A stretch of 64,000 nt of DNA from Amorphophallus konjac (taxonomy: Eukaryota > Streptophyta > Magnoliopsida > Alismatales > Araceae). This document shows positions 1 to 11,740 of the stretch, piece by piece. The stretch covers positions 212,481 to 276,480 of the forward strand of contig JAHNEJ010003546.1 in NCBI GenBank assembly GCA_022559845.1, written 5' to 3'. The stretch's first letter is position 1, and every line of letters starts with the position of its first letter. The position numbers were made by a program, and so were the translations under genes. A model generated the notes under the pieces. That model had not been told where the DNA came from, searched no databases, and worked only from the letters and a program-made list of their open reading frames with translations.

Positions 1-411
1 CTTAGATGATTCATGCCCTGTGAACCCATAGTTCTGTCTGAAATCCATTCCAAAAAATTCATCAAATGGCCAATCAAACATGCTTGCATTCATAATGCCA
101 TCAGTGAATGCAGGTCTGCCTGCTGATAAACTTCCGTTCCTGTTCACTTGACTGGAGATTGCTTCATTGTTCTCACCAGATAATGACATTGATAGGCTTC
201 TTTTTGATAAAGATCTAGCTGGAGGTGTTGGGCTTGGCTGTTCCTTAGCAAAAGATTTAACTGGTTCACTGGGTTCGGGCTCTACTCTAACTCCTGTGAG
301 CAGGAATCTTTGGTGAGCTGACACATAAGAGTTCACACTGTGTATGGAGATATCACATTTCCTGCACAGCAATGCTCTATCCTCCAAGCAGAAAAAATAA
401 CCCGAGGCCTC
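1..411 (-). CDS. BBX22-like: BBX22-type B-box zinc finger protein, exon 2 (partial, runs off left edge)
   Basis: This exon encodes the second B-box of a plant double B-box transcription cofactor. The 137 codons visible are fully open. They begin right after a TTGCAG acceptor (411 is the first coding base) and read EASGYFFCLEDRALLCRKCD, then the B-box 2 remainder ending in the conserved SAHQRFLLTG block. After that comes a Ser/Pro-rich linker and a segment with FDWPFDEFFGMDF, an acidic/aromatic motif. Exon 1 ends exactly in KCDICQ, so the Cys pair of B-box 2 is split by the phase-0 intron. Proteins of this type (BBX20-22, structural group IV) act in the nucleus with HY5 in light signalling; that role is family knowledge. 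The stop codon and C-terminus lie beyond the left edge. The exact paralogue (BBX20, 21 or 22) is uncertain, the family is not. Confidence 0.93.
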
Positions 412-765
412 CTGCAATCAGTTGATAATCTCTGAGGATTGAATATCACAACGAACAAAAGGTTCACAACATCCATTCAGTCTCAAAAATCATTAGCATA
501 ACATAACAAAAAGGAAAAACATAAGTGCACTCAACTCTTGCACTCTATTTCTCATCAATGTTTGGGATTCCAAGGTTAGTGGTTAGAAGGCTAGAGTCCA
601 CACCATGCAGACATGTCTGATAGTGAGAAAGAAAGCAGAGGGTGGTGTAATGTTTGTTAGGATCAAGATTATAAGGCCATTCAAGGTGGCAAGTTTGAGT
701 GTATACTTTTGAAAATGGCTGTGGAGGCCAGCGTTCACAAAACCAATTCCGGTTCTGGAATCGGT

Positions 766-1484
766 CAGGGCCGGAACCGGTACCAACTGGGAACCGGCCG
801 GTTCAGGGATTTGGGACCGGTTTCTCCTTATACATTTAAATGAGTTTAAAAAATTTAAAAACATAAACAAATCAGAAAAAATAGAAAAATGGAGTTTTCC
901 GGCCATAAAACGGCAGAAAAAACGGCCAAATCTGGTTGTCGGTGACCGGATCTGCTTGTCGGCGGCGGGCGGCGATCGCCGGCGGCAAGGGTGGCTGGCA
1001 GGCACCTGGGGCTGGGTGCTGCAGCCTGTGGCTGTGAGTTCTCCTCGGCCTCCTGTGGCTCCGGCTGTGGCCTGTGGGTCCTCATGGCCTCATGGCAGTA
1101 CGGGTCGGCAGTTGCGGCGATCACCAACAGGCTCTTGGTGATCGGGGCCTAGTGCTGTGGCCTGCGGTCTGTGGGTGCTCCTGCGGCTGCAGGTGCTCCT
1201 CGCATGGGCTGTCACAATATGCAGCCCGTGACTACATCGAAGACGGCCTTATTGGCCGGCTGCAACGAACGAACAGGGGCAGAACTGGTCGATTCAGCCG
1301 GTTCCGCTCTGGTTCTCCCAGTTCCTCTTCTTTTTTTAATTTTTTAAATGCATAGTGACTGGTTCCGGGATGAAATTGGCCGAACCATTCCGGCACCGGC
1401 CAGTATTGATCATGGTATTCAAATATGCCCGGTACGGTTACGTGCCGTACCAGGCCGGTTCGTACCGGAACCGACCCCTGCCGG
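766..1484. mobile_element. Possible hAT-like non-autonomous element (weak)
   Basis: The stretch starts with CAGGGCCGGAACCGGTACC and, on the other strand from about 1484, with CAGGGGTCGGTTCCGGTACG. Both ends are followed by ACCGG-rich subterminal blocks and an ATTTAAAAAATT-like AT block. hAT elements in plants often have CAGGG-type ends with such subterminal repeats. No 8-bp target duplication is visible and no transposase is present, so this is only a suggestion. Confidence 0.3.
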
Positions 1485-3593
1485 TCCGGTTCTGCCTGTT
1501 TGAGACTGATACTGGCTAAAAAAAAAAAGGGAGAGCCGGCAGCCCTGACCCCTTCCAGCCGTCTGCTCCCTCCTCTGCCGCCACCACCAGTCGGCTGCCG
1601 GACCGCCAGCCACCCGGATCCCCCCGGAGCTCGTCGCCGGCAATCACAGCACCCACAGCAGTCCGCAGTAGGGCCATTTGATCCCATACCAACCGGTACA
1701 GGAAACAAAACAAAAAAAATAAGAAGAAGAAGAAGAAGAAGAAGAAGAATCGACGAAGACCTTACCGGCCGCCGGTGACTCCGCCCCCTCTTCCGTAGGC
1801 ACAGGAGTCTCAAGCTCTCAGCCGTCCTCCTATTTTCATCTCCACCTGCAGCAGGGAGCTCAGGCGAGGATGGCGGCTCCCTGCACAGCCCATGTCGATG
1901 GCGTCGGCGTGCTCAGCCGAGGATGGCAGCAGCAGCGGTGGGCTCCGGCGAGGATGGCAGCCGCGGAACAATCGGAAGAGGACGGCGGCGACAATAGCGA
2001 TCATGTTTGCCTTTGCTAGGGATTGGGGTTGGCCACTAGGTTTGGTTTAAAAAATGTTGGTCATTTATAAAATGACCCTCATAAGAAACTTAATTGTAGA
2101 ACTAATCAACTCATCTTAATTGCATATAGAACAGATATTTATATTGTGGGGGGAAGAAGGGGGGAGGGTGACTTTAAGTGAAGAACCAGTACCGGTTTTG
2201 AATACCTTGGTACCAATACGTTTTTGTCCAGTATAGTACTTACTGGGCCGTTTTGCATTGCATGGCAATAGGATATTTCGAAGGGAGGCTAGAGCGGAGG
2301 TCTCTCTTGTTCCTTTCATTTGTACTAGAGTGAGGGAATGGGCACAGTTGCTTTGTAATGTCAATGTCCTCAATTCCCCATTTTTGTTTTGTTGGGGGGT
2401 TAGTCCATCCCCCGCTGCCTTGGTGTGGTCTTTTGTACAGGACCTCTTTTTGGGAGTTCATTGACTAACTTGTACATCCACTTCTTTCATTTAATACAAT
2501 CAGTGGTACTACCCACTTTCAAAAAAACTATAGGTCCTCTGGCTGTGTACTGCCAACACTGTCTCTCATCTATTGGCAAGCACCATACAAGCCATAGATT
2601 TTATAATTTCAGGTACCTCTTAGAAGTTAGGAAATGGTAAAAGGACCAGACCATGGTCCAACAGATGGTGCTGGACAATAAATCTTTGCCTGTGAAAACC
2701 CCCTTCCTCTTCATTATCTCTGCTGACAACTAGGGAATCATGGCATGTTTTCTGATGACAGGCCTGAAGGAGCAATATTTGTTCATTCTTCAGAAGAAAT
2801 CCATTGGAGAAAATAATGTGTGCATGTTGATGTTGACATGGGACAAAGTCACCCCAAACTCACATGAGGATTTGTGGGGATAGAGAGGGGAAACAAGAGG
2901 CCGGTACTTTGTCAAGTCCACAGGGGAGGGTGGAGTTCTCTTTATGGAGGGGATTAAAATAGATTTGCTACCGCTGCAATGGATGCCACAATATGTTGAT
3001 CAACAATTCAGTACACCCCCTTTCCATGGATGACGTGGGAAGAGGCTTGCAGCAAGGTGCAAATCAGAGTGCGGCAGCTGTCCAGTTGAAGGGAGATGTT
3101 GGCCAGATGGAGGAGGTAAATGCAAGGGCCAATCCGAGGATTTGCTGGATGGTACTACATGTCAGCAAAGTGCAAAGTAATAACAGATCTTTCAATAGGT
3201 AACTGTTCAACACCCCCCCCCCCCAAAAAAAAAAAAAAAAAGAAAAGAAAAAAAAAGGGAGAAGCTTGGTGTACAAAATAAAAAAAAAAGCAGAGAGAGA
3301 GAGAAGCAGATGATCAATTGCCCGCTGTTGCTGCTGCACCAAGGTCCGGCCCTCCTGCATCAAAAGAAAGACAGAACGAGAGAGAGAGAGGGTGAGGGTT
3401 TTTATTTTAAAAAAAAAAAGAGGAGTCCGATTAGGACTCTGACTGGGTCCAACTGTTCCCCTTGAAGAGATTATCCTGCAACAGAAAATAGAAAGAGGAA
3501 GAGATTTAAATAAAAGAGAGAGGGAAGAGTTCTAATTGGAGTTTGAAAAGGGAGATGGCAGTGTTGGATAAGAGTCAAAATAGGACTCTTAAC
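1485..3593. other. Intron DNA without recognisable gene
   Basis: Holds an A-run at 1518, an AAG microsatellite near 1722-1749, an ACCGG-containing patch near 2190-2220, and a stretch near 2380-2530 that resembles the tail of a plant L1 LINE ending in a short A-run. A C-run followed by a long A-run lies at about 3212-3257. Short open frames here have no recognisable domain. Confidence 0.5.
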
Positions 3594-3698
3594 TGTGGAA
3601 TAAGAGAACCCTAAAATAATGTCTTATTTTATTCCTGGGAGCAATGCTCCTTATATATAGAGAGTACAAGGTTAACTTATGACTAACATACTCTAACA
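3594..3698 (-). repeat. Copia 3' LTR (105 bp)
   Basis: Identical base for base to the copy at 8418-8522. It carries a TATATATA-type motif in its centre. The element-strand ends are TGTTAGAG and TTCCACA. Confidence 0.97.
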
Positions 3699-3711
3699 CT
3701 CCCCCTCAAGC
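3699..3711 (-). other. Copia polypurine tract
   Basis: On the element strand the sequence TTGAGGGGGAG ends right at the 3' LTR. It is the standard plus-strand primer of copia elements. Confidence 0.88.
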
Positions 3712-6700
3712 TGGAGCATATATGTCTAGGAGATCCAGCTTGTTACATAAAGTAGTAAACCTTGGGGAACCCATAGACTTAGTGAACAAATCAGCCAGTT
3801 GATCCGCTGATGAGGTAAAAGGTGTGGCTATCTTCTTGGACATCACAGCTTCTCGAACAAAATGACAGTCCACCTCAATTTGTTTGGTTCGTTCATGGAA
3901 GACAGGATTACTAGCAATATAGATTGCAGCTTGATTGTCACAATGCATCATCATAGTTTCATTTGAGGGGAAACCAAGATCTCGAAGAAGAGATTGGAGC
4001 CAAAGCATTTCACAGGCAGTGTGTGCCATGGCTCGATACTCAGCTTCAGCACTTGAACGGGCTACCACACTTTGCTTTTTACTTCGCCACGAGACAAGGT
4101 TGTCACCAACATAAGAGCAATATCCCGTTGTAGATCTCCTGTCAGAAATGGATCCAGCATAGTCTGCATCAGAAAACGCCGCCACACGCACATGACCATG
4201 ACGTCTGTATAATAAACCCTTTCCAGGTGCCCCTTTTACATACTTCAGAATCCTCAAAATGGCCTCCCAGTGGCACTGTTTTGAGTTTTGCATGAATTGA
4301 CTCACCAGACTAACTGCAAAAGTGATGTCTGGTCTAGTATTAGTCAAATATATGAGTTTGCCAACTAGTTGCCGATAGCGACCAACATCAGGAAAGTCCT
4401 CTCCGGTCGGATCCCAAAAATCAGGCCGAGTGATCATAGGTGTGTCAACTGGCTTGCAATCAATCAGACCCGTTTCTTGGAGCAAATCTAGTGCATATTT
4501 CCTTTGAGAAAGAGAGATTCCATCTTTGCTATATGCAACTTCAATATCAAGAAAGTATCGTGGTCGTCCCAAATCTTTTGTGACAACTTGTTTCTGTAGG
4601 TGCTCTTTGACAGCGGTAATGCCTTTTTCATCACTACCTGTAAGAATCATATCATCAACATAGACAGCAAGGATCACAATACCTGCAGAGCTTTTCTTGA
4701 TGAATACAGAATGGTCAGCCTGACTGCGTACAAGACCAATCTCTGATGCTATCTGACTAAATTTGTCAAACCAAGCTCGAGGACTTTGTTTTAGGCCGTA
4801 AAGTGCTTTTCGGAGTTTGCAAACTTTCATCTCCCCCTGAGCAACATACCCTGGAGGTTGCTCCATATAAACTTCCTCATGAAGGTCACCATAGAGAAAA
4901 GCATTTTTGACATCCATCTGGACCATTCGCCAACCAAGATTGGCGACCAGAGAGAAAAGAACGCGCACAGAACTAATGCGTGCCACTGGAGAGAAAGTCT
5001 CAAGGTAATCAATGCCATATATCTGGGTGAAACCTTTTGCCACAAGACGAGCCTTGTACCGATCAACAGTTCCATCTGGAAGATACTTCAGAGTAAAAAC
5101 CCATTTGCATGCTACAGGGACCACACCAAGAGGACGATCAACAAGTTCCCAAGTGCCACGAGACAATAAGGCAGACATCTCTTCATCCATAGCAGCTTTC
5201 CACTTGGGGTGTGCAAGTGCGTCCTGATAGGAGGAAGGAATGGCATTCGAGGAAAGAGAGAATGCAAAATCCCGAAAAGACGGGCTGAGATGCGTATAAG
5301 ATACAAATTGAGCAATTGAATGAGAGCTGGGACGACGAGCCTCTTTAGAAAGGGACGGCCAATGAAAATTAGGATCAAACATAGAAGGTGACGAGGCAGT
5401 ACGTTTACCTTTCCTGAGAGCAATGGGAAGATCCAAAGGCGTATCCTGAGGAGGAGGAGAAGGAGCCGAATCTTCGACCGAGGACGCCGGTGGTGGCAGG
5501 GAAGTCGGTGCCCCTTGGATTTTCCGCCGTTGGTACACTTGCAATGATTTTGGAGTAGGGTCCATCGTAACAGGTATAAATTCGCCACTCTGTCTTGAGT
5601 CATCCGGTGGAGGAGGCAAAGGAGGAAGTGGCAATAAAGGAGGTGCTGAGGATGCGGGAGACGACGAAAAATAAGATGTGGTTTCAAAAAAGGTGACATC
5701 AGCAGTGACAAAACAGCGCCGTGATACTGGGTCAAAACAACGATAGCCTTTTTGAGTACGCGAATACCCGAGAAAGACGCAGCGAATGGCTCAAGGAGAT
5801 AGCTTATCGTGACCGGGTCCCAGCACATGCACAAAACAGAGACACCCAAAAATCCGAGGAAGTAGAGGAAAGGGTTCAGTGGAGGGATACAAACACGAAA
5901 ACGGACTGCCTCCAGAGAGTAGAGAGGAGGGAACCCGATTAATGAGATAGCATGCAGTAAGAACAACGTCGCCCCAAAAATGTTTTGGAACATTCATGTG
6001 AAACATGAGTGTCCGAGCAACATCAAGGAGATGACGATTTTTACGTTCAGTCACGCCGTTCTGTTGAGAGGTGTAGGCACAAGAAGTTTGGTGGAGAATA
6101 CCATGAGCAACACAAAACTCATTAAATGAAGAAGACATGTATTCTTTGGCATTATCAGAGCGAAGAACCTTGATGGAAATGACAAATTGCGTTTTTATTT
6201 CATGATAAAATTGTTCAAAGACATGCAAGACCTGTGACCGACTCTTCATAAGATAAACCCAGGTCATCCGAGAGTGGTCATCAATGAAAGTAACAAAATA
6301 TTGAAAACCTAGAGACGTAGCAACTGGACTAGGACCCCAAATATCACTGTGGACCAAATGAAATGGGGAGATGCTCCGTTTATTTGCACGAGAAGGGAAG
6401 GACACTCTATGGTGCTTGCCAAGCTCACAAGCATCACACTGAAACTGAGACAGACTAGAAGGAACATGAACAAAAGACCGGAGCTTTGAGGGCGCTGGAT
6501 GCCCAAGACGACAATGCCATTGGTACAGAGAAGCTACGCCAAGAGCCGAAGGAGTGCCAGACGGCTGACCTGTCAGATAGTAGAGGCCACCAGTCTCACA
6601 CCCGCCACCAATCGTCGCCTTCGTTCGGAGATCCTGAAAAACACAATAGGAGAGAAAGAAGGTGATTGAACAGTTATAATCACGAACAAGACAACTTGTA

Positions 6701-7914
6701 GAAAGAAGATTTACTGGAAACTGGGGAACATATAGAACATTTGAGAGGGTGATAGATGGAGATATACGAACCGTGCCGATCCCATGAACAGGGGATGGTG
6801 AGCCGTCAGCAACAGAAACAGGCGACAAGGAAGACGAAAGACGTAAGGAGGAAAAAAGTGATCTATTACCTGACATATGGCTAGAGGCTCCAGAGTCAAT
6901 GATCCATGATGAACCATAAGAAATAGCAGACGCACTACCTGAAGTGGAGGAAACCGCGTGAAGCGATTGCTGCTGAAGAAGGCGCTCGTAGTCAGTCTTG
7001 GATAAAGTGATGGTCGCCTCTGATGAGAGTTCTGGTAGCACCACAGATGGGTTATCAGCAGGAGTGTCTGAAGCGGAAGTGATAGCAGCCGCTTTAGCAT
7101 TGTCTGGACAACCAAATTTCTGCCAACAACGTTCAGGAGCATGATTCTGGCGACCACAGTGACGACACGGAGGGAAGGAGTTGCGGCCACGGCCACGACC
7201 ACGACCACGACCCCGTCCCGCTGCATGCACTGAATGTTCCATCGGACCAACAATAGACGAAGCATCAGCAGTAGTGTTGGAGGAGCTGACCCGAAGGACA
7301 CGCGACATAGCATTTGCCAAAGAAGGAACCACGTCGTCCGAAAGCAGATGAGAACGAACATGGCTGAGTGAATCACCTAGGCCAGATAGAAATTTAGCGA
7401 CCAAGAACTCCTCCCGCTGTTTCTTGAGGACAGTAATATCCGCTGTCAGAGGATGGTACACCTGCAACTCATCCCACCTGCCTTTTAGAGCCGCAAAATA
7501 TTCATGAATAGATTTTCCATCTTGCTTGAGAGAAAAGATTTCTTCATATAAAGAATAAATACGTGAAACATTCTTATCATCTGAATACATCTCTTTCAGA
7601 GCATCCCACATTTCTTTGGCCGTACCAAGAAAGACCACATTCGAACTGACTTGAGGCTCCATGCTATTGATGAGAAGTGTCATGACAAAATAATCATCTG
7701 ACTGCCATGCTGCGAACTTCGTTTCATCCTTCTTGTCGACAGGAGGAGAATCTAAGTGAAAGAGCTTCCGTTGTGATCCACACAAAAAACGGAAGGCGCG
7801 CGACCAAAGAAGGTAATTGGAACCGTTCAACTTGACAGTCGTCCCAATAGCAGAATTGGTCGTGCGGATGTCGGAAGACAAGGATGAGGAAGTCATCGCA
7901 GCGGCTAGGAACAA
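3706..7914 (-). pseudogene. gag-pol: Copia gag-pol polyprotein with one in-frame stop
   Basis: A single reading frame runs from an ATG at 7914 (or 7896) to a stop at 3706, broken once by a TGA at 5791-5793, between integrase and reverse transcriptase. From the start: Gag of the UBN2 type; a GRGRGR stretch; a CX2CX4HX4C zinc knuckle near residue 250; protease DSGA near 340; integrase zinc ligands H467, H472, C493 and C496; and integrase catalytic D524, D587 and E623. After the TGA the frame is unchanged and gives reverse transcriptase with YVDD and an RNase H ending in SSAEAEYRAMA. All key residues seen are present, so the TGA, compatible with a CGA to TGA change, is the only visible lesion. 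It would truncate the polyprotein after integrase. Confidence 0.95.
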
Positions 7915-8405
7915 GGACGAGTGTCCGATGGAAGATCAACACATAGAGATGATTCTACCAGCCATCTGAGAATAAAAGAAAGCACCCACACGCAAGGGAG
8001 CCAGCCGGCCGGTGACCTCTGTGTGGGGCGGAGTTGGAGGCCCCGCAAGATCAGGCAGAGAGGTGCTGGAGGGGACACTCGCGGGTGGAGGTGCCTGTGC
8101 CTGCGTCCGCGGCTCGGCAGCGGCCCGAGCGTCCGTCGGAGGGGACGCTCGCGGGTGGAGGTGCCTGCGTCCGCGGCTCGGCAGCGGCCCGCGCATCCGC
8201 CGGAGGGGACGCCCGCGCGTGGGGTGCCCTGCTTCCGCCGCAGGCGGAGGCCCGCGGACGCCCCGCGCGTTCGCCGGAGGAGACGCCCGCGTCTGCGCCT
8301 CTTCAAGCCGCCGCCGGAGGGGACGCCCACGTCTGAGGCCCGCGGACGCCCCACGCGTCCGCCGGAGGCCTTCTCAAGCCGCCGCGGAGGTTTTTCGAAG
8401 CCGCC
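7915..8405 (-). repeat. GC-rich repeated leader of the copia element
   Basis: The untranslated leader between the primer site and gag is very GC-rich. It contains a near-perfect direct duplication of about 70 bases (around 8069-8201) and many copies of a CCGGAGGGGACGC-like motif. The rest of the element has ordinary base composition, so this block stands out. Open frames here on the plus strand are shadows of the repeat. Confidence 0.75.
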
Positions 8406-8417
8406 GCTCTGATACCA
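8406..8417 (-). other. Copia primer binding site
   Basis: Reads TGGTATCAGAGC on the element strand, complementary to the 3' end of plant initiator methionine tRNA, directly next to the 5' LTR. Confidence 0.93.
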
Positions 8418-8522
8418 TGTGGAATAAGAGAACCCTAAAATAATGTCTTATTTTATTCCTGGGAGCAATGCTCCTTATATATAGAGAGTACAAGGTTAAC
8501 TTATGACTAACATACTCTAACA
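8418..8522 (-). repeat. Copia 5' LTR (105 bp)
   Basis: Matches 3594-3698 without a difference. At 105 bp it is near the short end for plant copia LTRs. Confidence 0.97.
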
Positions 8523-8539
8523 TTAACAAATGGATAAAG

Positions 8540-8884
8540 AGTCCCATTGGACTCCGATTAAGAGAAGGCCAGAAGCTTACCTGTTGGCCTCTCTCTCTCT
8601 CTCCATTTTCTCTCTATCTTGTTCATTCTCTCTCTCTCCTACTTTTAAGGAAGTTATCCCCTATTGAGAAAATACAGAAAAATACAAAAATTGAGGGCAG
8701 AGAGAAAGGAGCCCGGAGGCTACCCTCCCAGTCTCCCACTGCTCCGGGTCATTCTCTCTCCACTTTCTCTCTCTTGCTGCTCTCTCTCTCTCCTATCTTT
8801 AAGGAGAAGTAATTCACTTCTTTAAAAAAATAGGAAACATACAGAAAAATGAGGGCAGAGAGAAAGGAGCCCGGAGGCTCTCTT
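8540..8884. repeat. CT-rich tandem repeat of about 155 bp, segment 1
   Basis: Two exact GAGCCCGGAGGCT markers, at 8709 and 8867, are 158 bases apart and separated by CT-rich DNA, a TTTAAGGAGAAGT block and an AAAAATGAGGGCAGAGAG block. The same order returns at 11459-11740. Confidence 0.75.
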
Positions 8885-9660
8885 TTATTTTTTGGTAAGT
8901 AATAATTTGTATTAAAAGAAAAAATGTCTGTACGGTAGAAATCTGCTATCTACACAATGATTACAGACTAACAGATAGGAAAATAAAAAAAGAATTGCCT
9001 ATTCTAAACCACACATTAGTTGACTCAGAGTTATTAAGACTAATGCAATTTGAAATTAAATCTTCTAAACAGGTTTTCCTTCCTCCTTGTCAATCGGTTC
9101 AGCCCATGGAATTCTATACAGCTTCTAGTATCTTCAAGGATCTGAACGAGGAGTGTCATTTTTGAGGCAGCAGCGTCTTCTAATAATCTAGTACAACTCT
9201 CCCTCCAAATCTTCCAAACAGAGATACGAAGCAAAATTCTAGCAAATTCCACAATTGGTCAAGTGCCTGGGAATTGAATCTTCATCTCCTGAAGCTCTTG
9301 GCATAAGCCTATCCTTGGCTGTCTACAGAGATCAAAGCGAGTCAAAATCTGCCTCCATATCCATTGAGTGTATGAACATTCAAAATAAAGATGATCTTGA
9401 GATTCATTGGCCTTCCTGCAAAGAGCACACATGCTAGGAAGGTGGTAGCCCTTTCTTTGAAGGTTTTCTGTTGAGGCTAACTTGTTTAGCACTGCTTGCC
9501 AGGTACAGTGTGAAGCACTTTGAACAGTAGGATTCTCCTAGACCCACTCATGGTAGGCAAATGAGGGGCCTTTCTGTCGAATTGCATCCCATATGCCGCT
9601 GGCAGATATGACTCCTTCCTTATACTTCCATTTGATAGCATCTCTGCCCCCATTTGCCCA
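8885..9660 (-). pseudogene. 3' fragment of an L1-type LINE
   Basis: The minus-strand translation around 9259-9540 gives the zinc-binding domain found after reverse transcriptase in plant LINEs (zf-RVT): LNKLASTENLQRKGY, then CALC, then a DHLYFECSYTQWIW-like block. The frame is broken by stops and shifts. The left end is T-rich on the plus strand, as expected for the A-rich LINE tail. The fragment sits inside the repeat of about 155 bp and has split it. The 5' boundary is approximate. Confidence 0.75.
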
Positions 9661-9780
9661 GAGGCTCTCTTCCCACTTCCTCCAAGTCTATTTCACCCTT
9701 TCTCTCTCCATGTTCTCTCTCCTATGCTTCCTTTCTCTCTCCTATTTTTAAGGATATTATATTTTATATTTAAAAATAAA
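9661..9780. repeat. Tandem repeat of about 155 bp, segment 2 (degenerate)
   Basis: Begins with GCCCAGAGGCTCTC-like sequence and CT-rich DNA ending in CTATTTTTAAGGATATT, matching the central part of the repeat unit before it is cut by the Mutator-like element. Confidence 0.5.
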
Positions 9781-11458
9781 AGAATTTTTGCAATTAAATT
9801 ATTGTTAGAAGTGAATTGGCAAAAAAAATCATTCCTGAAAATATATTTGCAGACATACTACTACGTAAAATCAAATAGTGAAAATATACCATCGCCGTAA
9901 TCACCTGAGGTTAACCATGATTAATTTTAACTAGACCTATGAAAAGACCAAAGTACTCTTGGTTAAAAAATAAAATAAAATTCATACCACTCCCCCGCCG
10001 GCCCCCTCCCTCCCCCATAGGAAACCCCCCCCACCCCACCCCTGCCGCTGCCACCTCTGGCCCCCTTTCCTTGCAGTGCCCCCTCCCCCTTCTCGTACCG
10101 CCGGCACCCCCCCTCCAGGCCGGCCCCTCCCTCCCCCTACCTGTGGGCAGCGGCTCCCTCCACTCCTCATCCTCCTCCTCTCCTTCCACCTCCACCATTG
10201 CCGCCACTCACACCATCCTCGTCCCCTCCCTGCCGCCTAACTGTGCCGGCCCCGACCAGAACCGAAGAGAGGGTGGGAGGCAATCAGAGAGAGAAAGAGA
10301 AGGGAGGGCACCGGTATCCCTTGTTGCAGAATGAGAGAGAGGGGGTGTGCCAGTGGAGAGAGAGAGAGAAGGGGGTTATCTCACGGTGGAGGGGAACATG
10401 AGAGGGGGTGAGAGAGAGTAAAACTCTTCCAGAGTGGGAATGAGTATTGATTTTTTTTTAATTTGAAACCGTAAAGTAGCTCCGAGTGGGAGCGACTTTC
10501 ACCTCCCCTCTCTCTCTCTCTCTCGTCTCTCTCTCTCTACACCGGTTCCGACTCCTCTTCTTCCACCTCCACCGCTGCCGCCGCTCATGCCATCCCCGCC
10601 CCTGCCCCACTGCTCATGTCGTCCTCCTCACCCTTCTCTTCTTCTTCCATCTCCACCACCGCCACCGCTCATGCCGTCCTCGCCTCCTCCTCCTCTTCCA
10701 CCTCCTCCTCGTCCCCTTTCTCTCTATCCCCCCACTCCTTCCTCATCCTCTTCCTCTTCTTCCACCTCCACTGCAGTCGCCAGTCATGCCATCCCCGCCC
10801 CGCCCCGCCGCTCATGCCATTCTCCTCATCCTCCTCTTCTTCCATCTCCACCACTGCCGCCGCTCATGCCATCCCCACCTGTCCTCCTCCTCTTCTTCCA
10901 CCTCCTCCTCGTCCCCTCTCTCTCTTCTCCCCCCCCCCCCACTCCTCCCTCCTTCCTCCTCATCCTCCTCCTCTTCTTCTACCTCCACTGCTACCACCGC
11001 TCATGCCATCCCCGCCCCCGCCCCGCCTCCTAAGTGTGCCGGAACCACCTCCACCTATGGGTGACGTCTCCATCCTCCCCATCCTCTTCTTCTTTCATCT
11101 CCATCACTGCCGCCACTCATGCCATCCCCGCCTCGCCGCCTAACTACGCCAAGCACCCACCTAGCCACTGATGCCGGGGGTAGATGAGAGGGGCCGCCAA
11201 CACTGAGGGTGGGGGGAGTCTCTCTCTCTCTCTCTCTCTCTCTCTTAGGAGTGAATAGAGGGCATACTGGTCATTTAACACTCAGATAATAAGAATATAG
11301 TAATCTTTTAAGAATATTCGCTCTCTTATAGACAGAAATTAACTACGATAGTATTTATGTACTATTTGATTTTACGTAGTGGTATGCCTACTAATGTACT
11401 TTCAATAATGATTTTTTTACAAATTCACTTCTAACAATGATTTATTTACAAAAATCTC
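9781..11458. mobile_element. Mutator-like (MULE) non-autonomous element, 1.7 kb
   Basis: The two ends form inverted repeats of about 120 bp (9781-9900 and 11339-11458). They share GTTAGAAGTGAATT and ACTACGTAAAATCAAATAG and align at roughly 80 percent overall. The flanking nonamers AAAAATAAA (9772-9780) and AAAAACAAA (11459-11467) differ at one base, fitting the 9-bp target duplication of Mutator elements. No transposase is present. The interior is an extreme pyrimidine-rich tandem repeat, so this could be a Pack-MULE that captured and expanded a GC-rich fragment. Family assignment rests on TIR length and TSD length. Confidence 0.75.
10500..11160. repeat. Polypyrimidine tandem repeat inside the MULE
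   Basis: For about 650 bases the plus strand is almost purine-free. A degenerate unit of roughly 70-140 bases recurs at least five times: CTCTTCTTCCACCTCCACC, a GCYGCC run, then GCTCATGCCATCCCCGCC. All three frames are open and encode Ser/Pro/Leu strings, a result of base composition rather than protein coding. Confidence 0.85.
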
Positions 11459-11740
11459 AAAAACAAATACTGAAACAGAAAAAATGAGAGCAGAGAGGGA
11501 TGAGCCCGGAGGCTCTCCTTCCTCCACTCGTAGGTCTCCCTCTCTCCTGGGGTTCTCTCTCTCTCCTCTCATTCTCTCTCTAAATTTTTAAGGAGAAGTT
11601 AATCCCCATTAACATGTCATAAAAGGGGTAAAAAATAGGAGAGCAGAGAGAGGAGAGCCCGGAGGCTATGTTCCCACTACCTCCGAGTCTGTCTCTCTTT
11701 TCTCTCTCCTACGGTTTTCTCTCTCTCTTGAAAATTAGGA
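11459..11740. repeat. Tandem repeat of about 155 bp, segment 3
   Basis: Two more GAGCCCGGAGGCT markers at 11502 and 11655, 153 bases apart, with the same TTTTTAAGGAGAAGT and GAGAGCAGAGAG blocks as segment 1. Confidence 0.75.

Larger units (their letters stand above)
3594..8522 (-). mobile_element. Ty1/copia LTR retrotransposon, nearly intact, 4.9 kb
   Basis: Complete element on the minus strand. Two identical 105-bp LTRs (3594-3698 and 8418-8522) begin TG and end CA and are flanked by the same 5 bases, TTAAC, on both sides (3589-3593 and 8523-8527). A primer binding site matching initiator Met tRNA (TGGTATCAGAGC on the element strand) abuts the 5' LTR, and a purine tract abuts the 3' LTR. 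Gag, protease, integrase, reverse transcriptase and RNase H follow in the copia order in one frame. Identical LTRs mean a recent insertion into the BBX intron, antiparallel to nothing: it has the same orientation as the gene. Confidence 0.97.

Noticed and set aside
5112..5993. Minus-strand frame of 293 codons
   Set aside because: Shadow of the copia polyprotein in another register, without its motifs.
10486..11143. Overlapping open frames of 148-192 codons
   Set aside because: Three plus-strand frames are open together because the strand is nearly pure C and T. No domain is seen.
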